Source: Lentzea cavernae
GTDB taxonomy: Bacteria; Actinomycetota; Actinomycetes; Mycobacteriales; Pseudonocardiaceae
DNA: 64,000 bases
NCBI RefSeq assembly: GCF_014653695.1
Contig: NZ_BNAR01000014.1
Location: forward strand, 137,406 to 201,405
Reading direction: 5' to 3'
The notes under the pieces were generated by a model that searched no databases, was not told the origin of the DNA, and worked only from the letters and a program-made list of their open reading frames with translations. The position numbers and the translations under genes are program-made. Position 1 is the stretch's first letter, and each line of letters begins with the position of its first letter. This document shows, piece after piece, positions 8,536-18,363 of this stretch.

Positions 8536-8573
8536 AAAAAAGGGGCGCCTCCCCGCCCACAGGGAAACGCCCC
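8536..8573 (-). terminator. Intrinsic terminator of pdxH
   Basis: On the minus strand a GC-rich hairpin with GGGGCG/CGCCCC base and inner CCC/GGG pairs (8542-8573) is followed by six T residues (8541-8536). It lies 26 bp past the pdxH stop codon, between that gene and the palindromic element. Confidence 0.75.
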
Positions 8574-8598
8574 ACACAAAAGCCAACAACCAGACGAG

Positions 8599-9255
8599 CT
8601 ACGGAGCAACCCGCTCCAAAGCCCACCCATCCCGCCCATCCCGGAACCTCAACCGATCATGCATCCGATCCCGCCGCCCCTGCCAGAACTCGACCTCCTC
8701 AGGCCGAATCCGCCACCCACCCCAATGCGGCGGCACAGGAATCTTCTCGGTGTCGGCGAACTGCCGCTCGATCTTGTGAAGAGCAGAATCCAAAGTAGAC
8801 CGTCCAGAAACCACCCGCGACTGCGGCGAAGCCCAAGCCCCGATCTGCGACCCACGCGGCCGGGAGTTCCAGTACTCAGCGGTCTCCACCGGCCCGACCT
8901 TCTCCACGACCCCGCGCACGTGCGCCTGCCGCTGCATCGCAAACCACGGGAACGTCGCAGACGCATACCGAGTGGCCATCAGGTCGTGGGACTTGTTCGA
9001 CGTGTAGTTGGTGAAGAACACCACCCCACGCGCGTCCAGCCCCTTCAACAACACGGTCCGCGACGAGGGCCGACCCTTCACGTCGGTCGTCGCGAGCACC
9101 ATCGCGTTGGGTTCGGCCAAGCCCGCACCGGAGGCCTGGTCCAGCCACAGCTGGAGCTGGTCGTGCCAGGTGGCGGCAAGCTCCGACTCGCTGAGCGAGC
9201 CCTGCTCGTAGGACACGCGCATCGCCGGTAGTGCGATGTTCGTGGTCTCCGTCAT
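8599..9255 (-). CDS. pdxH: Pyridoxamine 5'-phosphate oxidase
   Basis: A 218-residue FMN enzyme oxidising pyridoxamine or pyridoxine 5'-phosphate to pyridoxal 5'-phosphate. FMN-binding residues are seen in SSRTVLLKGLD and FFTNYTSNKSHDL. EYWNSRPRGSQIGAWASPQS and the C-terminal WRIRPEEVEFWQGRRDRMHDR are the substrate and dimerisation signatures. The N-terminal MRVSYEQGSLSE is typical of the bacterial enzyme. The 155-bp gap to ureD (9256-9410) holds no visible gene. Confidence 0.95.
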   Translation of the reverse strand: MTETTNIALPAMRVSYEQGSLSESELAATWHDQLQLWLDQASGAGLAEPNAMVLATTDVKGRPSSRTVLLKGLDARGVVFFTNYTSNKSHDLMATRYASATFPWFAMQRQAHVRGVVEKVGPVETAEYWNSRPRGSQIGAWASPQSRVVSGRSTLDSALHKIERQFADTEKIPVPPHWGGWRIRPEEVEFWQGRRDRMHDRLRFRDGRDGWALERVAP

Positions 9256-9410
9256 CGGCGAACCTCCAAGCGGCGGCAGAACTCGTGGTCCCTGGACTCG
9301 CGACCATACGCACGGCGACCCGATCCCGAAACCGCCTGCGCGGTGATGACCACCACCTGAACGGTGACTGTCCGTGCAAAGAACAGTTCTGGATCGAGTC
9401 CGTGATCGAG

Positions 9411-10108
9411 TCAGATGGCATCGAGCACCCGTGTGACGGTGACCACGTCATCACCCAGTGCGGTGGCAAGGGTTCCGCCTGCTGCCAACGGAACGACGCT
9501 CCACCACTCCCCGCCGCCGCAAGCACGCGGCACCGAGTCCAGGACCAGCTCCGTTCCGACGACTCGCTTGCCCGCCAGCCCGGCGGCCGACGAGTCAACA
9601 AAAGCGTCACCAACGACGAGCTGCTGGTGCAACACCGGCTTGCCGCAACGGGTTGCGCGCACCGACGAGGACAGCGCGCCCGCTGCCTCACCCGCGCGAC
9701 CGAGCACCAGGACCTCGCGCATCAGCAACTCAGCGTGACCGTCCAATTCGGCCTCCACCACCGCGGTGTGGTTCGCACGTCGAGTCACGACGGTCGGTTC
9801 CGGCAGATAACGAAGTGAGCCCTCCAGGAAGAACCGAACAAGAGACGAAGAGGCCTCACCGGACGAACCGGGCAGCACCAGGGTCGCCGCGACACCTCGC
9901 AGTTCGAGCGAGGCTCCAGGACCGACTTCGACGGTCAGCGACAACGAATCGCCGCCCAGCGGTGCCGTCACCGACGAAACCAGGTGCACCAGCGCCACGG
10001 GCCCCACCCGACGGGCGGGCACCAGCGTCAGGGGCGACTGGGACCGCAGGACCCGCACGACGCTGTTGCCGTGCGAGTCCAACGACACGACCAACCGAGC
10101 GGAAGCCC

Positions 10109-10112
<4 letters not shown>
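9411..10112 (-). CDS. ureD: Urease accessory protein UreD
   Basis: A 233-residue accessory protein, last gene of the urease operon. UreD/UreH forms the UreDFG complex that delivers nickel to apo-urease. Recognisable features are the beta-rich body, LVHLVSSVTAPLGGDSL, GPGASLELRGVAATLVLPG and the REVLVLGRAGEAAG segment. The GTG at 10112 overlaps the ureG stop by 4 bp (GTGA). It is somewhat shorter than enterobacterial UreD, as is common in actinobacteria. Confidence 0.9.
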
Positions 10113-10733
<621 letters not shown>

Positions 10734-10762
<29 letters not shown>

Positions 10763-11342
10763 GTCGTAGATGTGCTTCCGCCAAGAGATCCAAGGCAGGC
10801 GAGCCCAGGGCGGGCAGCTCCGAACAGGCCCGCGTGGCGACGTCCTGCACGGGCAACGCGGCCACGATCGCGTTCACCCCGAACGGATCCAGCCCCAGCA
10901 ACCGGACAGCGGCCGACGCCGGCCCGCTCACGGCCAGATAAGCGCAGGTCAACGCGGCCTCGAAGGCGTCACCGACCAGCACGCCGATCACCAGCGGCTG
11001 GTGCGGGTCCCGGGGCAGCAGGGCCAGCCGGTCGGAAGGCCAGGCACGACGAGCCGCGCGCAGCATCCCCCGCCCCTGCGCCCGCGACGCCTCGCGCTGG
11101 GCGGGGGACGGCGTGCGGGCGTCCAGCTCCGCGTCCAGCACCCCGAGGTCCTCTCCACGAGCCGCGGCGGCCGCGAACCCGGCCGCCAGCAACCCGGCAC
11201 CGGCCAGACGACCGCGCAGGAACGACTCCAGCGACGGCTCGTCGGTGACCAGCCCGCGCGCAGCAGCCTCCTCCAGCCCACCGGAGTGCACGTGGCCGCC
11301 GCCGGGGAAGCGGGAGTCGGCGAGGATCAGCGCGGTCAGCAT
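10734..11342 (-). CDS. ureF: Urease accessory protein UreF
   Basis: A 202-residue, mostly alpha-helical accessory protein acting as GTPase regulator in the UreDFG maturation complex. The N-terminus LILADSRFPGGGHVHSGGLEEAAARGLV is the diagnostic UreF segment. The C-terminal half carries VRLLGLDPFGVNAIVAAL. The ATG at 11342 overlaps the ureC stop by one base, and the 3' end overlaps ureG by 29 bp. Confidence 0.92.
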
Positions 11343-13024
11343 CAGAACAGGAAGTACCGTTGTGCCATCGGCAGTTCGGAGACCGGCGACGGTTCGACGA
11401 GGTCACCGTCGACGTGCACGGCGAAGCTGTCGGGGTCGACCCGCACGTCCGGCATCGCGTCGTTCAGCACCATGTCGGCCTTGGTCACCGACCGCGTCGA
11501 CGAGACCGGCAGCACCCGCCGCGCGTACCGCTCCCCCACACCCGCCTCGATCGCCGACGGCGCCACGAAGAACACCGAGGACGCCGCACCGGCCGTCGCA
11601 CCGAACATCGGCCGCGCCCACACCGGCTGCGGGGTCGGGATCGAGGCGTTCGCGTCCCCCATCGCGCCCCACGCGATGAACCCGCCCTTGAGCACCACCG
11701 AAGGCCGAACGCCGAAGAACTTGGGCTCCCACAGCACCAGGTCGGCGAGCTTGCCGACCTCGACCGAGCCGACCTCGTCCGCGATCCCGTGCGCCACGGC
11801 GGGATTGATCGTGTACTTCGCGACGTACCGCTGAGCCCGCAGGTTCGAGTCCAGCGACCGCCGCGACGACATCACGTGCGCGGTCTGCCAGGTCCGGATG
11901 ATCACCTCGCCGACGCGGCCCATCGCCTGCGAGTCCGAGGAGATCATCGAGATCGCGCCCAGGTCGTGCAGCAGGTCCTCGGCGGCGATGGTGGTCGGCC
12001 TGATGCGCGACTCCGCGAACGCCAGGTCCTCCGGCACCGACGGGTTGAGGTGGTGGCACACCATCAGCATGTCGAGGTGCTCTTCGAGGGTGTTGACGGT
12101 GTGCGGGCGCGTCGGGTTCGTCGACGACGGCAGCACGTTCGGCAGCGAGACCACGCGGATGATGTCCGGCGCGTGCCCGCCTCCGGCGCCCTCGGAGTGG
12201 TAGGCGTTGATCGACCGTCCGGCGATGGCGTCCACAGTGGACTCCAGGAAACCGGCCTCGTTCAACGTGTCCGTGTGGATCGCGACCTGCACACCGGACT
12301 CGTCGGCAACGCGGAGGCAGGCGTCGATCGCGGCGGGCGTGGTGCCCCAGTCCTCGTGCAGCTTGAACCCGCCCGCGCCGCCGGCGAGCTGCTCGCGCAG
12401 ACCCTCCTCCGAGACCGTGTTCCCCTTGCCCAGCAACAGGACGTTGACCGGCATGTGGTCCATCGACGTCAGCATGCGGTCGAGGTACCAGGCTCCGGGC
12501 GTGACGGTGGTGGCCTTCGTGCCCTCCGCCGGGCCGGTGCCGCCGCCGATCAACGTGGTCAGCCCGGACGCCAGCGCCTCGTCCACGATCTGCGGGCAGA
12601 TGAAGTGCACGTGGCAGTCGATGCCGCCCGCGGTGAGGATCTTGCCGTTGCCGGACAGGATCTCCGTCGACGGGCCGATCACCAGCGCCGGGTGGACGCC
12701 GTCCATCGTGTCCGGGTTGCCCGCCTTGCCGATCGCGACGATCCGCCCGTCCCGCACGCCGACGTCCGCCTTGACGACACCCCAGTGGTCGAGGACCACC
12801 GCACCTGTGATGACCAGGTCGGGAGCACCCTCGGCGCGCGTCGCGACGCCCTGCCCCATCGACTCGCGGATGACCTTGCCGCCGCCGAAGATCACCTCGT
12901 CGCCGGAGCCGGCGCCGCGCGAGCGGTCCTCGGTGACCTCGATGAACAGGTCGGTGTCGGCCAGCCGGATCCGGTCGCCGACCGTCGGCCCGAGCAGCTC
13001 GGCGTAACGCTCGCGGTCGATCAT
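11342..13024 (-). CDS. ureC: Urease catalytic subunit alpha
   Basis: The 560-residue catalytic subunit hydrolyses urea to ammonia and carbamate at a di-nickel centre. Nickel ligands H138 and H140 (DCHVHFICP), carbamylated lysine K221 (GGFKLHEDWG), H250 and H276, the mobile-flap cysteine and histidine in MVCHHLNP (residues 321-328) and D364 (SSDSQAMGR) are all present, so the enzyme should be active. Length is normal. It overlaps the fused gamma/beta gene by 4 bp (ATGA). Confidence 0.97.
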   Translation of the reverse strand: MIDRERYAELLGPTVGDRIRLADTDLFIEVTEDRSRGAGSGDEVIFGGGKVIRESMGQGVATRAEGAPDLVITGAVVLDHWGVVKADVGVRDGRIVAIGKAGNPDTMDGVHPALVIGPSTEILSGNGKILTAGGIDCHVHFICPQIVDEALASGLTTLIGGGTGPAEGTKATTVTPGAWYLDRMLTSMDHMPVNVLLLGKGNTVSEEGLREQLAGGAGGFKLHEDWGTTPAAIDACLRVADESGVQVAIHTDTLNEAGFLESTVDAIAGRSINAYHSEGAGGGHAPDIIRVVSLPNVLPSSTNPTRPHTVNTLEEHLDMLMVCHHLNPSVPEDLAFAESRIRPTTIAAEDLLHDLGAISMISSDSQAMGRVGEVIIRTWQTAHVMSSRRSLDSNLRAQRYVAKYTINPAVAHGIADEVGSVEVGKLADLVLWEPKFFGVRPSVVLKGGFIAWGAMGDANASIPTPQPVWARPMFGATAGAASSVFFVAPSAIEAGVGERYARRVLPVSSTRSVTKADMVLNDAMPDVRVDPDSFAVHVDGDLVEPSPVSELPMAQRYFLF

Positions 13025-13620
13025 CGCTGCAACCCCCGGACGATCCTCAACCCTGCCAGCGGAACCAGCGCGACCTCGCGTTCGACGCCGGGCTCGAACC
13101 GCACGGCGGTGCCCGCCGGGATGTCGAGGCGGTAGCCGAACGCGGCCTCGCGGTCGAACGACAGCCCCGTGTTGACCGAGGCGAAGTGGAAGTGCGAGCC
13201 GACCTGGACGGGCCGGTCGGCGACGTTCACGACGACCATCGTCACGCGCGGGCGTCCGGGGTTGAGCTCGACGGGTTCGGACCCGACGACCACCTCCCCC
13301 GGCGCCGGACCGGCGGACGGCGCGATGGGGTGGTGCACGGTGACGAGCTTGGTGCCGTCCGGGAACGTCGCCTCCGCCTGCACCGAGTCGATCATCTCCG
13401 GCACGCCCCGCATGACCTGCTCCGGCGCGAGCACCGTGCGGCCGCTCTCCATCAGCTCGCTGACCGTGCGGCCGTCCCGCGCGCCCTCCAGCACGTGGTC
13501 GGTGATCAACGCGACGGCCTCGGGGTAGTTGAGCAGGACACCGCGTTCGAGCCTGCGCCGCGCCACGTCGGCGGCGACGTGCACGAGGAGCTTGTCGCGT
13601 TCATGCGGCGTCAGATGCAC
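13021..13620 (-). CDS. ureAB: Fused urease gamma-beta subunit
   Basis: This 199-residue protein joins the two small urease subunits. Residues 1-100 match UreA (LTPHERDKLLVHVAADVARRR, LNYPEAVALITDHVLEGARDG, VPEMIDSVQAEATFPDGTKLVTVHHPI). From about residue 108 UreB follows (PGEVVVGSEPVELNPGRP, VGSHFHFASVNTGLSFDREAAFGYRLDIPAGTAVRFEPG). Such fusions are known in Helicobacter and some actinobacteria. It starts at GTG 13620 with only a weak ribosome binding site, and is the first gene of the operon AB-C-F-G-D. There is no ureE. Confidence 0.95.
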   Translation of the reverse strand: MHLTPHERDKLLVHVAADVARRRLERGVLLNYPEAVALITDHVLEGARDGRTVSELMESGRTVLAPEQVMRGVPEMIDSVQAEATFPDGTKLVTVHHPIAPSAGPAPGEVVVGSEPVELNPGRPRVTMVVVNVADRPVQVGSHFHFASVNTGLSFDREAAFGYRLDIPAGTAVRFEPGVEREVALVPLAGLRIVRGLQR

Positions 13621-13638
13621 TTCGCCGTTCTAGCACGC

Positions 13639-13652
13639 GAAAGCGCGCTTTC
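13639..13652. promoter_or_regulatory. 14-bp palindrome upstream of urease
   Basis: GAAAGCGCGCTTTC is a perfect palindrome 19 bp upstream of the ureAB start, in the region shared with the divergent exporter operon. It is a candidate operator; no regulator is identified. Confidence 0.35.
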
Positions 13653-13695
13653 CCGGAGTGGAAACACGGCTGAAACACGACCGCGTGTCCACCGA

Positions 13696-13710
13696 CCGGT
13701 TGACAACCGG
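13696..13710. promoter_or_regulatory. Dyad CCGGTT-GAC-AACCGG with embedded TTGACA
   Basis: A 6-bp inverted repeat separated by 3 bp contains a consensus TTGACA (13700-13705), about 60 bp before the ABC ATPase start. The expected -10 region is GC-rich and not convincing. It may be an operator placed on a -35 box. Confidence 0.35.
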
Positions 13711-13764
13711 GGTCAGCGGCACGGTCGTCCCGCGCAGCCCCCTCGAAATCGCAGGATTTACGAC

Positions 13765-14589
13765 ATGAACGCGATCCGAGTGAGGGGCCTGCGGAAGGCC
13801 TACAAAGACCACCAGGCGGTGGCAGGGGTGGACCTCGACGTCGCCCGCGGTGAGGTCTTCGCGGTCCTCGGACCGAACGGCGCCGGCAAGACCACGAGCG
13901 TCGAGATCCTGGAGGGGCACCGCGACCGCGACGGCGGTGAGGTCAGCGTGCTGGGCGTCGACCCGGCCAAGGCCGGTCGCGAGTGGCGTTCGAAGCTCGG
14001 CATCGTCCTGCAGAGCGCGACGGACGCCGCCACGCTGACCGTGCGCGAAGCCGTCCACCACTACGCCAAGTACTACGGCGACCCGCGCGACCCGGAGGAG
14101 GTCATCGACCTCGTCGGGCTCACCGAGAAGGCGAAGTCCCGCGCCGGCACGCTGTCCGGCGGCCAGCGGCGCCGCCTCGACGTGGCGCTCGGCATCATCG
14201 GACGCCCGGAGCTCGTGTTCCTGGACGAGCCGACCACCGGCTTCGACCCCGAGGCGCGCCGCCAGTTCTGGGGCCTGATCAAGCTGCTCGCCGCCGAGGG
14301 CACCACGATCCTGCTGACCACGCACTACCTCGACGAGGCCGAGGCGCTCGCCGACCGCGTCGCCGTGCTCGCCGGCGGCCGGATCGTCGCCGAGGGCACG
14401 CCGCAGACGCTCGGCGGCCGCGCACACGCCGACGCGACCGTGCGCTGGATGTCCGACCGCGGCTATCAGGAGATCAGGACCTCCGAGCCCACCAAGGCGA
14501 TCGCCGACCTGTCCCGCCACGGCGAACTGGCCGAGCTGACCGTCACCCGCCCGTCGCTGGAAGACGTCTACCTGGAGCTGATCAAATGA
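13765..14589 (+). CDS. ABC-2 exporter ATP-binding protein
   Basis: A 274-residue cytosolic ATPase of the drug/antibiotic ABC-2 class. Walker A is GPNGAGKTTSVEIL near residue 35, the signature is LSGGQRRRLDVALGI, Walker B LVFLDEPTTGFDP, and the H-loop LLTTHYLDEAEALADR. The C-terminal VTRPSLEDVYLELIK is the DrrA-like tail. The ATG at 13765 follows GCAGGA by 8 nt. The gene overlaps the permease (ATGA) and a two-component system follows, suggesting export under control of that system. Confidence 0.93.
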   Translation: MNAIRVRGLRKAYKDHQAVAGVDLDVARGEVFAVLGPNGAGKTTSVEILEGHRDRDGGEVSVLGVDPAKAGREWRSKLGIVLQSATDAATLTVREAVHHYAKYYGDPRDPEEVIDLVGLTEKAKSRAGTLSGGQRRRLDVALGIIGRPELVFLDEPTTGFDPEARRQFWGLIKLLAAEGTTILLTTHYLDEAEALADRVAVLAGGRIVAEGTPQTLGGRAHADATVRWMSDRGYQEIRTSEPTKAIADLSRHGELAELTVTRPSLEDVYLELIK

Positions 14590-15416
14590 CCACCCCCGTC
14601 CTGTCCGAGGCGGCCACTTCGAAGACGGCTGCTCTGCCCTCGACCCTGTCACTCGGTCTCTCGAGGGGTGCGACCGAGCTGCGGGAGTTCTTCCGGCAGA
14701 AGGAGAACCTCATCTTCACGATCTCGCTGCCGGCGCTGCTGATGCTGCTGCTCGGCACCGTGTACGTGAAGGAGGTCGCCGCCGCGCAGATGTTCGCGGC
14801 CAGCATGATCGGCGCCGGCATCATCTCGACGTCGTTCGTCGGGCTCGGCATGAGCGTCGTGGCCGACCGCGAGGACGGCACGCTCAAGCGCCTGCGCGGC
14901 ACGCCGATGCCGTTCGCGTCCTACTTCCTCGGCAAGATCATCCTGGTCTTCGTGTCGAGCCTCTTCGAGGCCGTGCTGCTGCTGGCCGTCGGCGTGCTGC
15001 GGTTCGACCTGGAACTGCCGACCAGCGCGGAGAAGTGGCTGACGTTCGCCTGGGTCTTCACCCTCGGTGTCGTCGCGTGCTCGCTGATCGGCGTGGCGCT
15101 GAGCGCCATCGCGAAGTCCACCCGCAACGCCGCGGGCGTGCTGAACCTGCCGTACATCGTGCTGCAGTTCCTCAGCGGTGTGTTCATCATGCAGTCGGCG
15201 CTGCCCGAGTCGCTGCGCACGGTGGGATCGTTCTTCCCGCTGAAGTGGGTGTGCCAGGGTTTCCGCTCGGTGTTCGCACTGAACGACGACTACGCGGTCA
15301 TGGAGGCGGCGGGATCATGGGAGCTCGGCAAGATCGCGCTGGTGCTCGGGGCGTGGACGATCGTGGGCCTGGTGCTCGTCGGCAGGACCTTCAGGTGGAG
15401 CAACACCAGCCGCTGA
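14586..15416 (+). CDS. ABC-2 type permease
   Basis: A 276-residue membrane protein with six hydrophobic segments. The stretch GLGMSVVADREDGTLKRLRGTPMP is the conserved cytosolic coupling segment of ABC-2 permeases. The C-terminal part has the usual NLPYIVLQFLSGVF and FFPLKWVCQGFRS region. It pairs with the preceding ATPase (4-bp overlap), and its end overlaps the histidine kinase gene by 22 bp. The substrate is unknown; LiaRS-linked exporters often respond to envelope stress or antibiotics. Confidence 0.9.
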   Translation: MTTPVLSEAATSKTAALPSTLSLGLSRGATELREFFRQKENLIFTISLPALLMLLLGTVYVKEVAAAQMFAASMIGAGIISTSFVGLGMSVVADREDGTLKRLRGTPMPFASYFLGKIILVFVSSLFEAVLLLAVGVLRFDLELPTSAEKWLTFAWVFTLGVVACSLIGVALSAIAKSTRNAAGVLNLPYIVLQFLSGVFIMQSALPESLRTVGSFFPLKWVCQGFRSVFALNDDYAVMEAAGSWELGKIALVLGAWTIVGLVLVGRTFRWSNTSR

Positions 15417-16450
15417 CGACCTGGTACCTGCTCTTCGGACTCACCCAGGTCACCACCATCGCGCTGATCCTCGTGGACGCCAACCCCCTCGCCGACCGGC
15501 TCACGGCGGTGGGGTTGCTCGTCCTGAACTCCCTGTGGTTCGTCGGGTACGGCCTGCGGCTGATGAGGAAGAACATCGAGGACTGGCGCGGCCTCGTCTT
15601 CGCGGCCGGCTCGCTGGCCCTCTGGGCCCCTGCGGTCTGGCTGACCGGCAACGCCACGTTCGCACTCTTCGGACTCGTGCCGCAGATCTACATGATGATG
15701 CCGGTGACCTGGGCGTTCTTCCCCATGGTGGTCTTCGTCTTCACACCGCAGCTCCTGACCTGGCTGGCCGGCGCCGACCCCGCCCTCCCGTGGCCGGGCG
15801 CACTGCTGATCGTCGGCTTCTCCCAGGCGTTCGGCTGGGCGGTGAGCCGCATCGCGCAGCAGAACCGGCAACGCGGCGAACTGCTCGAACGCATCGAAGC
15901 CCTCACGCTCGAGGCCGAACGGGCCCGCTGGTCCGCCGAGATCCACGACACCCTGGCCCAGGGCTTCACCTCGATCATCACCCTGCTGCAGGCCGCACAA
16001 CCGAATGTCGACCTGGCCCTGCAGACCGCACGGGAGAACCTCCGCGAGGCCCGCGCCCTGGTCGCCTCCAACGCACCGTCGCCTTTGGACGGTTCCTCCC
16101 TGGAGGACGCGGTGCGGCGCCTGGTCTCCGGGGTGTCACTGCCGTCCTCCTTCCGGGTGATCGGAGACGCCCGCCCGTTGGCGACCTCGGTCGAGGTGGT
16201 GCTGCTGCGGACCGTGCAGGAGGCCCTGACCAACGTCGCCCGGCACTCCGGGGCCACGCGGGTGGACGTCGTGATGAGGTTCGACGAGGACGGCGTCTCC
16301 CTGGAGGTGCGCGACGACGGCCGCGGCTTCGGCGACGCCCCGGAGGGCTTCGGCCTGCGCGGGATGCGCGCAAGGCTCGAACAGGTGGGTGGCACGCTCA
16401 CGTTGTTCTCGGACGAGGGGGCGTCGGTGTTGGTGGAGGTGCCGCTGTGA
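15395..16450 (+). CDS. NarL-type sensor histidine kinase (HisKA_3)
   Basis: A 351-residue membrane kinase. The N-terminal 150 residues form about five hydrophobic segments without an obvious extracellular sensor domain, as in intramembrane-sensing kinases. The phosphoacceptor helix is ARWSAEIHDTLAQGF (HisKA_3). The ATPase domain has the N box VQEALTNVARHSGA and the G boxes VRDDGRGFGDAPEGFGLRGMRARL. The start is GTG 15395 inside the permease gene. It is cotranscribed with the exporter and the next response regulator. Confidence 0.9.
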   Translation: MEQHQPLTTWYLLFGLTQVTTIALILVDANPLADRLTAVGLLVLNSLWFVGYGLRLMRKNIEDWRGLVFAAGSLALWAPAVWLTGNATFALFGLVPQIYMMMPVTWAFFPMVVFVFTPQLLTWLAGADPALPWPGALLIVGFSQAFGWAVSRIAQQNRQRGELLERIEALTLEAERARWSAEIHDTLAQGFTSIITLLQAAQPNVDLALQTARENLREARALVASNAPSPLDGSSLEDAVRRLVSGVSLPSSFRVIGDARPLATSVEVVLLRTVQEALTNVARHSGATRVDVVMRFDEDGVSLEVRDDGRGFGDAPEGFGLRGMRARLEQVGGTLTLFSDEGASVLVEVPL

Positions 16451-17049
16451 TCAGGATCCTGCTGGTGGACGACCACCCGGTGGTGCGTCAGGGGCTGCGT
16501 GGCATGCTCGTGGGCGACGACCTGGAGGTGGTCGGCGACGCCGGCTCCGGCCAGGAGGCCATTGCCCAGGCCGCCGCTTTGAAGCCGGACGTCGTGCTGA
16601 TGGACCTGCGGATGCCCGAAATGGACGGTGTGGCGGCTACCGCTCGGATCGTCGGGACCGGTCCTCGGGTGCTGGTGCTCACGACCTACGAGACCGATTC
16701 GGACATTCTTCGCGCGGTGGAGGCCGGGGCGTCCGGCTACCTGCTGAAGGACTCGACCACCGAGGACCTGATCGCGGCGATCCGGGCGGCTGCGCGCGGG
16801 GAGACGGTGCTGGCTCCGTCGATGGTGGCGAAGGTGGTCGGGCAGGTCCGGACTCCGCCTCTGTCGGCGCGCGAGTCCGAGGTGCTGAAGTTGGTCGCGA
16901 AGGGGTTGTCCAACGGTGAGATCGGGCGGGCGTTGTTCATCTCGGAGGCGACGGTGAAGACCCACTTGTTGCGGGTGTTCAACAAGCTGGGCGTCTCGGA
17001 TCGGACGGCGGCGGTCACCACGGCGATGGATCGAGGCATGCTGCAGTGA
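16447..17049 (+). CDS. LuxR/NarL-family response regulator
   Basis: A 200-residue regulator. The receiver domain has VDDHPVV at the acidic pocket, the phosphorylated aspartate in VVLMDLRMPEMDG, threonine in LVLTTYE and lysine in YLLKDST. The C-terminal helix-turn-helix reads SAREsEVLKLVAKGLSNGEIG followed by TVKTHLLRVFNKLGV. The GTG at 16447 overlaps the kinase stop (GTGA). It probably controls the exporter operon. Positions 17050-17173 contain no gene. Confidence 0.92.
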   Translation: MIRILLVDDHPVVRQGLRGMLVGDDLEVVGDAGSGQEAIAQAAALKPDVVLMDLRMPEMDGVAATARIVGTGPRVLVLTTYETDSDILRAVEAGASGYLLKDSTTEDLIAAIRAAARGETVLAPSMVAKVVGQVRTPPLSARESEVLKLVAKGLSNGEIGRALFISEATVKTHLLRVFNKLGVSDRTAAVTTAMDRGMLQ

Positions 17050-17173
17050 CGTCCGCAGTGACCCAGGACACCCGGCTGTCACCTCCCGGCCACCGGCCTG
17101 CAACACTGTGAACTCCGGCAACGGCGCCGGTCAGGTCCCTGAAGCTCGTCAATCGCCCCGGAGGCGTGACCAC

Positions 17174-18301
17174 ATGACCCAGACCGCCGATCCGACCTCG
17201 TTGGTGCTTCCCGCCGAGCTCAAGCCGTCTGACGGCCGCTTCGGCTGTGGACCGTCCAAGGTGCGTCCCGAGGCCGTGCAGGCCCTCGCCACCGAGGGTG
17301 CGGCACTGCTCGGCACCTCCCACCGGCAGAAGCCCGTCAAGAACCTCGTGGGCCGCGTCCGCTCCGGTCTGCGCGAGCTGTTCCAGCTGCCGGACGGGTA
17401 CGAGGTCGTGCTCGGCAACGGTGGCACCACCGCGTTCTGGGACGCGGCGTCGTTCGGGCTGGTCCGGGAGACGGCGCAGCACTTCACGAACGGTGAGTTC
17501 TCCTCCAAGTTCGCGAAGGTCACGCAGACCGCGCCGTTCCTGAAGGACTCGCTGGTCACCAAGGCGGAGCCGGGCACCACGCCCGAGCTCTTCTACGCCG
17601 AGGGCGCCGACCTGGTCGGCTGGGCGCAGAACGAGACCTCGACCGGTGTGGCGATGCCCGTCACGCGCATCGAGGGTTCCGGTGACGCGCTGATCGCGAT
17701 CGACGCGACGTCCGCCGCTGGTGGCCTGCCGGTCAAGGCAGAGGACTTCGACGTCTACTACTTCGCGCCGCAGAAGTCGTTCGCCTCGGACGGCGGCCTG
17801 TGGCTCGCGCTCATGTCGCCCGCCGCGCTGGCCCGCGTCGAGGAGCTCAAGGACCGCTGGGTGCCGGAGTTCCTGTCGCTGCCGACCGCGCTCGACAACT
17901 CCACGAAGGACCAGACGTACAACACGCCGTCGGTCGCCACGCTCTTCCTGCTGGCGCACCAGATCGACTGGATCAACGGCAACGGTGGCCTCGACTGGTC
18001 CGTCGCGCGGACCAAGGACTCGAGCGACCGCCTCTACACCTGGGCCGAGAAGACCGCGTACACCACGCCGTACGTCGAGAAGGCCGCTGACCGCTCGCAG
18101 GTCGTCGGCACGATCAACTTCTCCGACGACGTGGACGCCGCTGTCGTGGCGAAGGTGTTGCGCGCCAACGGCATCGTGGATGTCGAGCCGTACCGCAAGC
18201 TCGGCAAGAACCAGCTGCGGGTCGCGATGTTCCCGGCCATCGAGCCGAACGACGTCACGATCCTCACGCAGGCGATCGACTGGGTCGTCGGCCAGCTCTG
18301 A
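17174..18301 (+). CDS. serC: Phosphoserine aminotransferase
   Basis: A 375-residue PLP enzyme of serine biosynthesis, converting 3-phosphohydroxypyruvate and glutamate to phosphoserine and 2-oxoglutarate. The mycobacterial-type sequence shows FGCGPSKVRPE, LLGTSHRQKPVKNLVG, LGNGGTTAFWDAA, the cofactor aspartate in IAIDATSAAGG and the PLP lysine in YYFAPQKSFASDGG. ATG 17174 follows GGAGG by about 10 nt. A strong terminator lies downstream. Confidence 0.96.
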   Translation: MTQTADPTSLVLPAELKPSDGRFGCGPSKVRPEAVQALATEGAALLGTSHRQKPVKNLVGRVRSGLRELFQLPDGYEVVLGNGGTTAFWDAASFGLVRETAQHFTNGEFSSKFAKVTQTAPFLKDSLVTKAEPGTTPELFYAEGADLVGWAQNETSTGVAMPVTRIEGSGDALIAIDATSAAGGLPVKAEDFDVYYFAPQKSFASDGGLWLALMSPAALARVEELKDRWVPEFLSLPTALDNSTKDQTYNTPSVATLFLLAHQIDWINGNGGLDWSVARTKDSSDRLYTWAEKTAYTTPYVEKAADRSQVVGTINFSDDVDAAVVAKVLRANGIVDVEPYRKLGKNQLRVAMFPAIEPNDVTILTQAIDWVVGQL

Positions 18302-18319
18302 TCTGACGCGAGGCAGCGA

Positions 18320-18358
18320 CCTGGGGTGCACCGAACGAAGTTCTCGGTGCACCCCAGG
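18320..18358. terminator. Bidirectional terminator between serC and the MacAB-like operon
   Basis: A perfect 15-bp stem (18320-18334 with 18344-18358) closes a 9-nt loop and is followed on the plus strand by GCTTTT. It sits between two convergent genes, 18 bp past the serC stop. Confidence 0.85.
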
Positions 18359-18363
18359 GCTTT

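Noticed and set aside
8305..8589. Open frames inside the palindromic element
   Set aside because: They run through hairpin arms, are not conserved between copies and lack ribosome binding sites.
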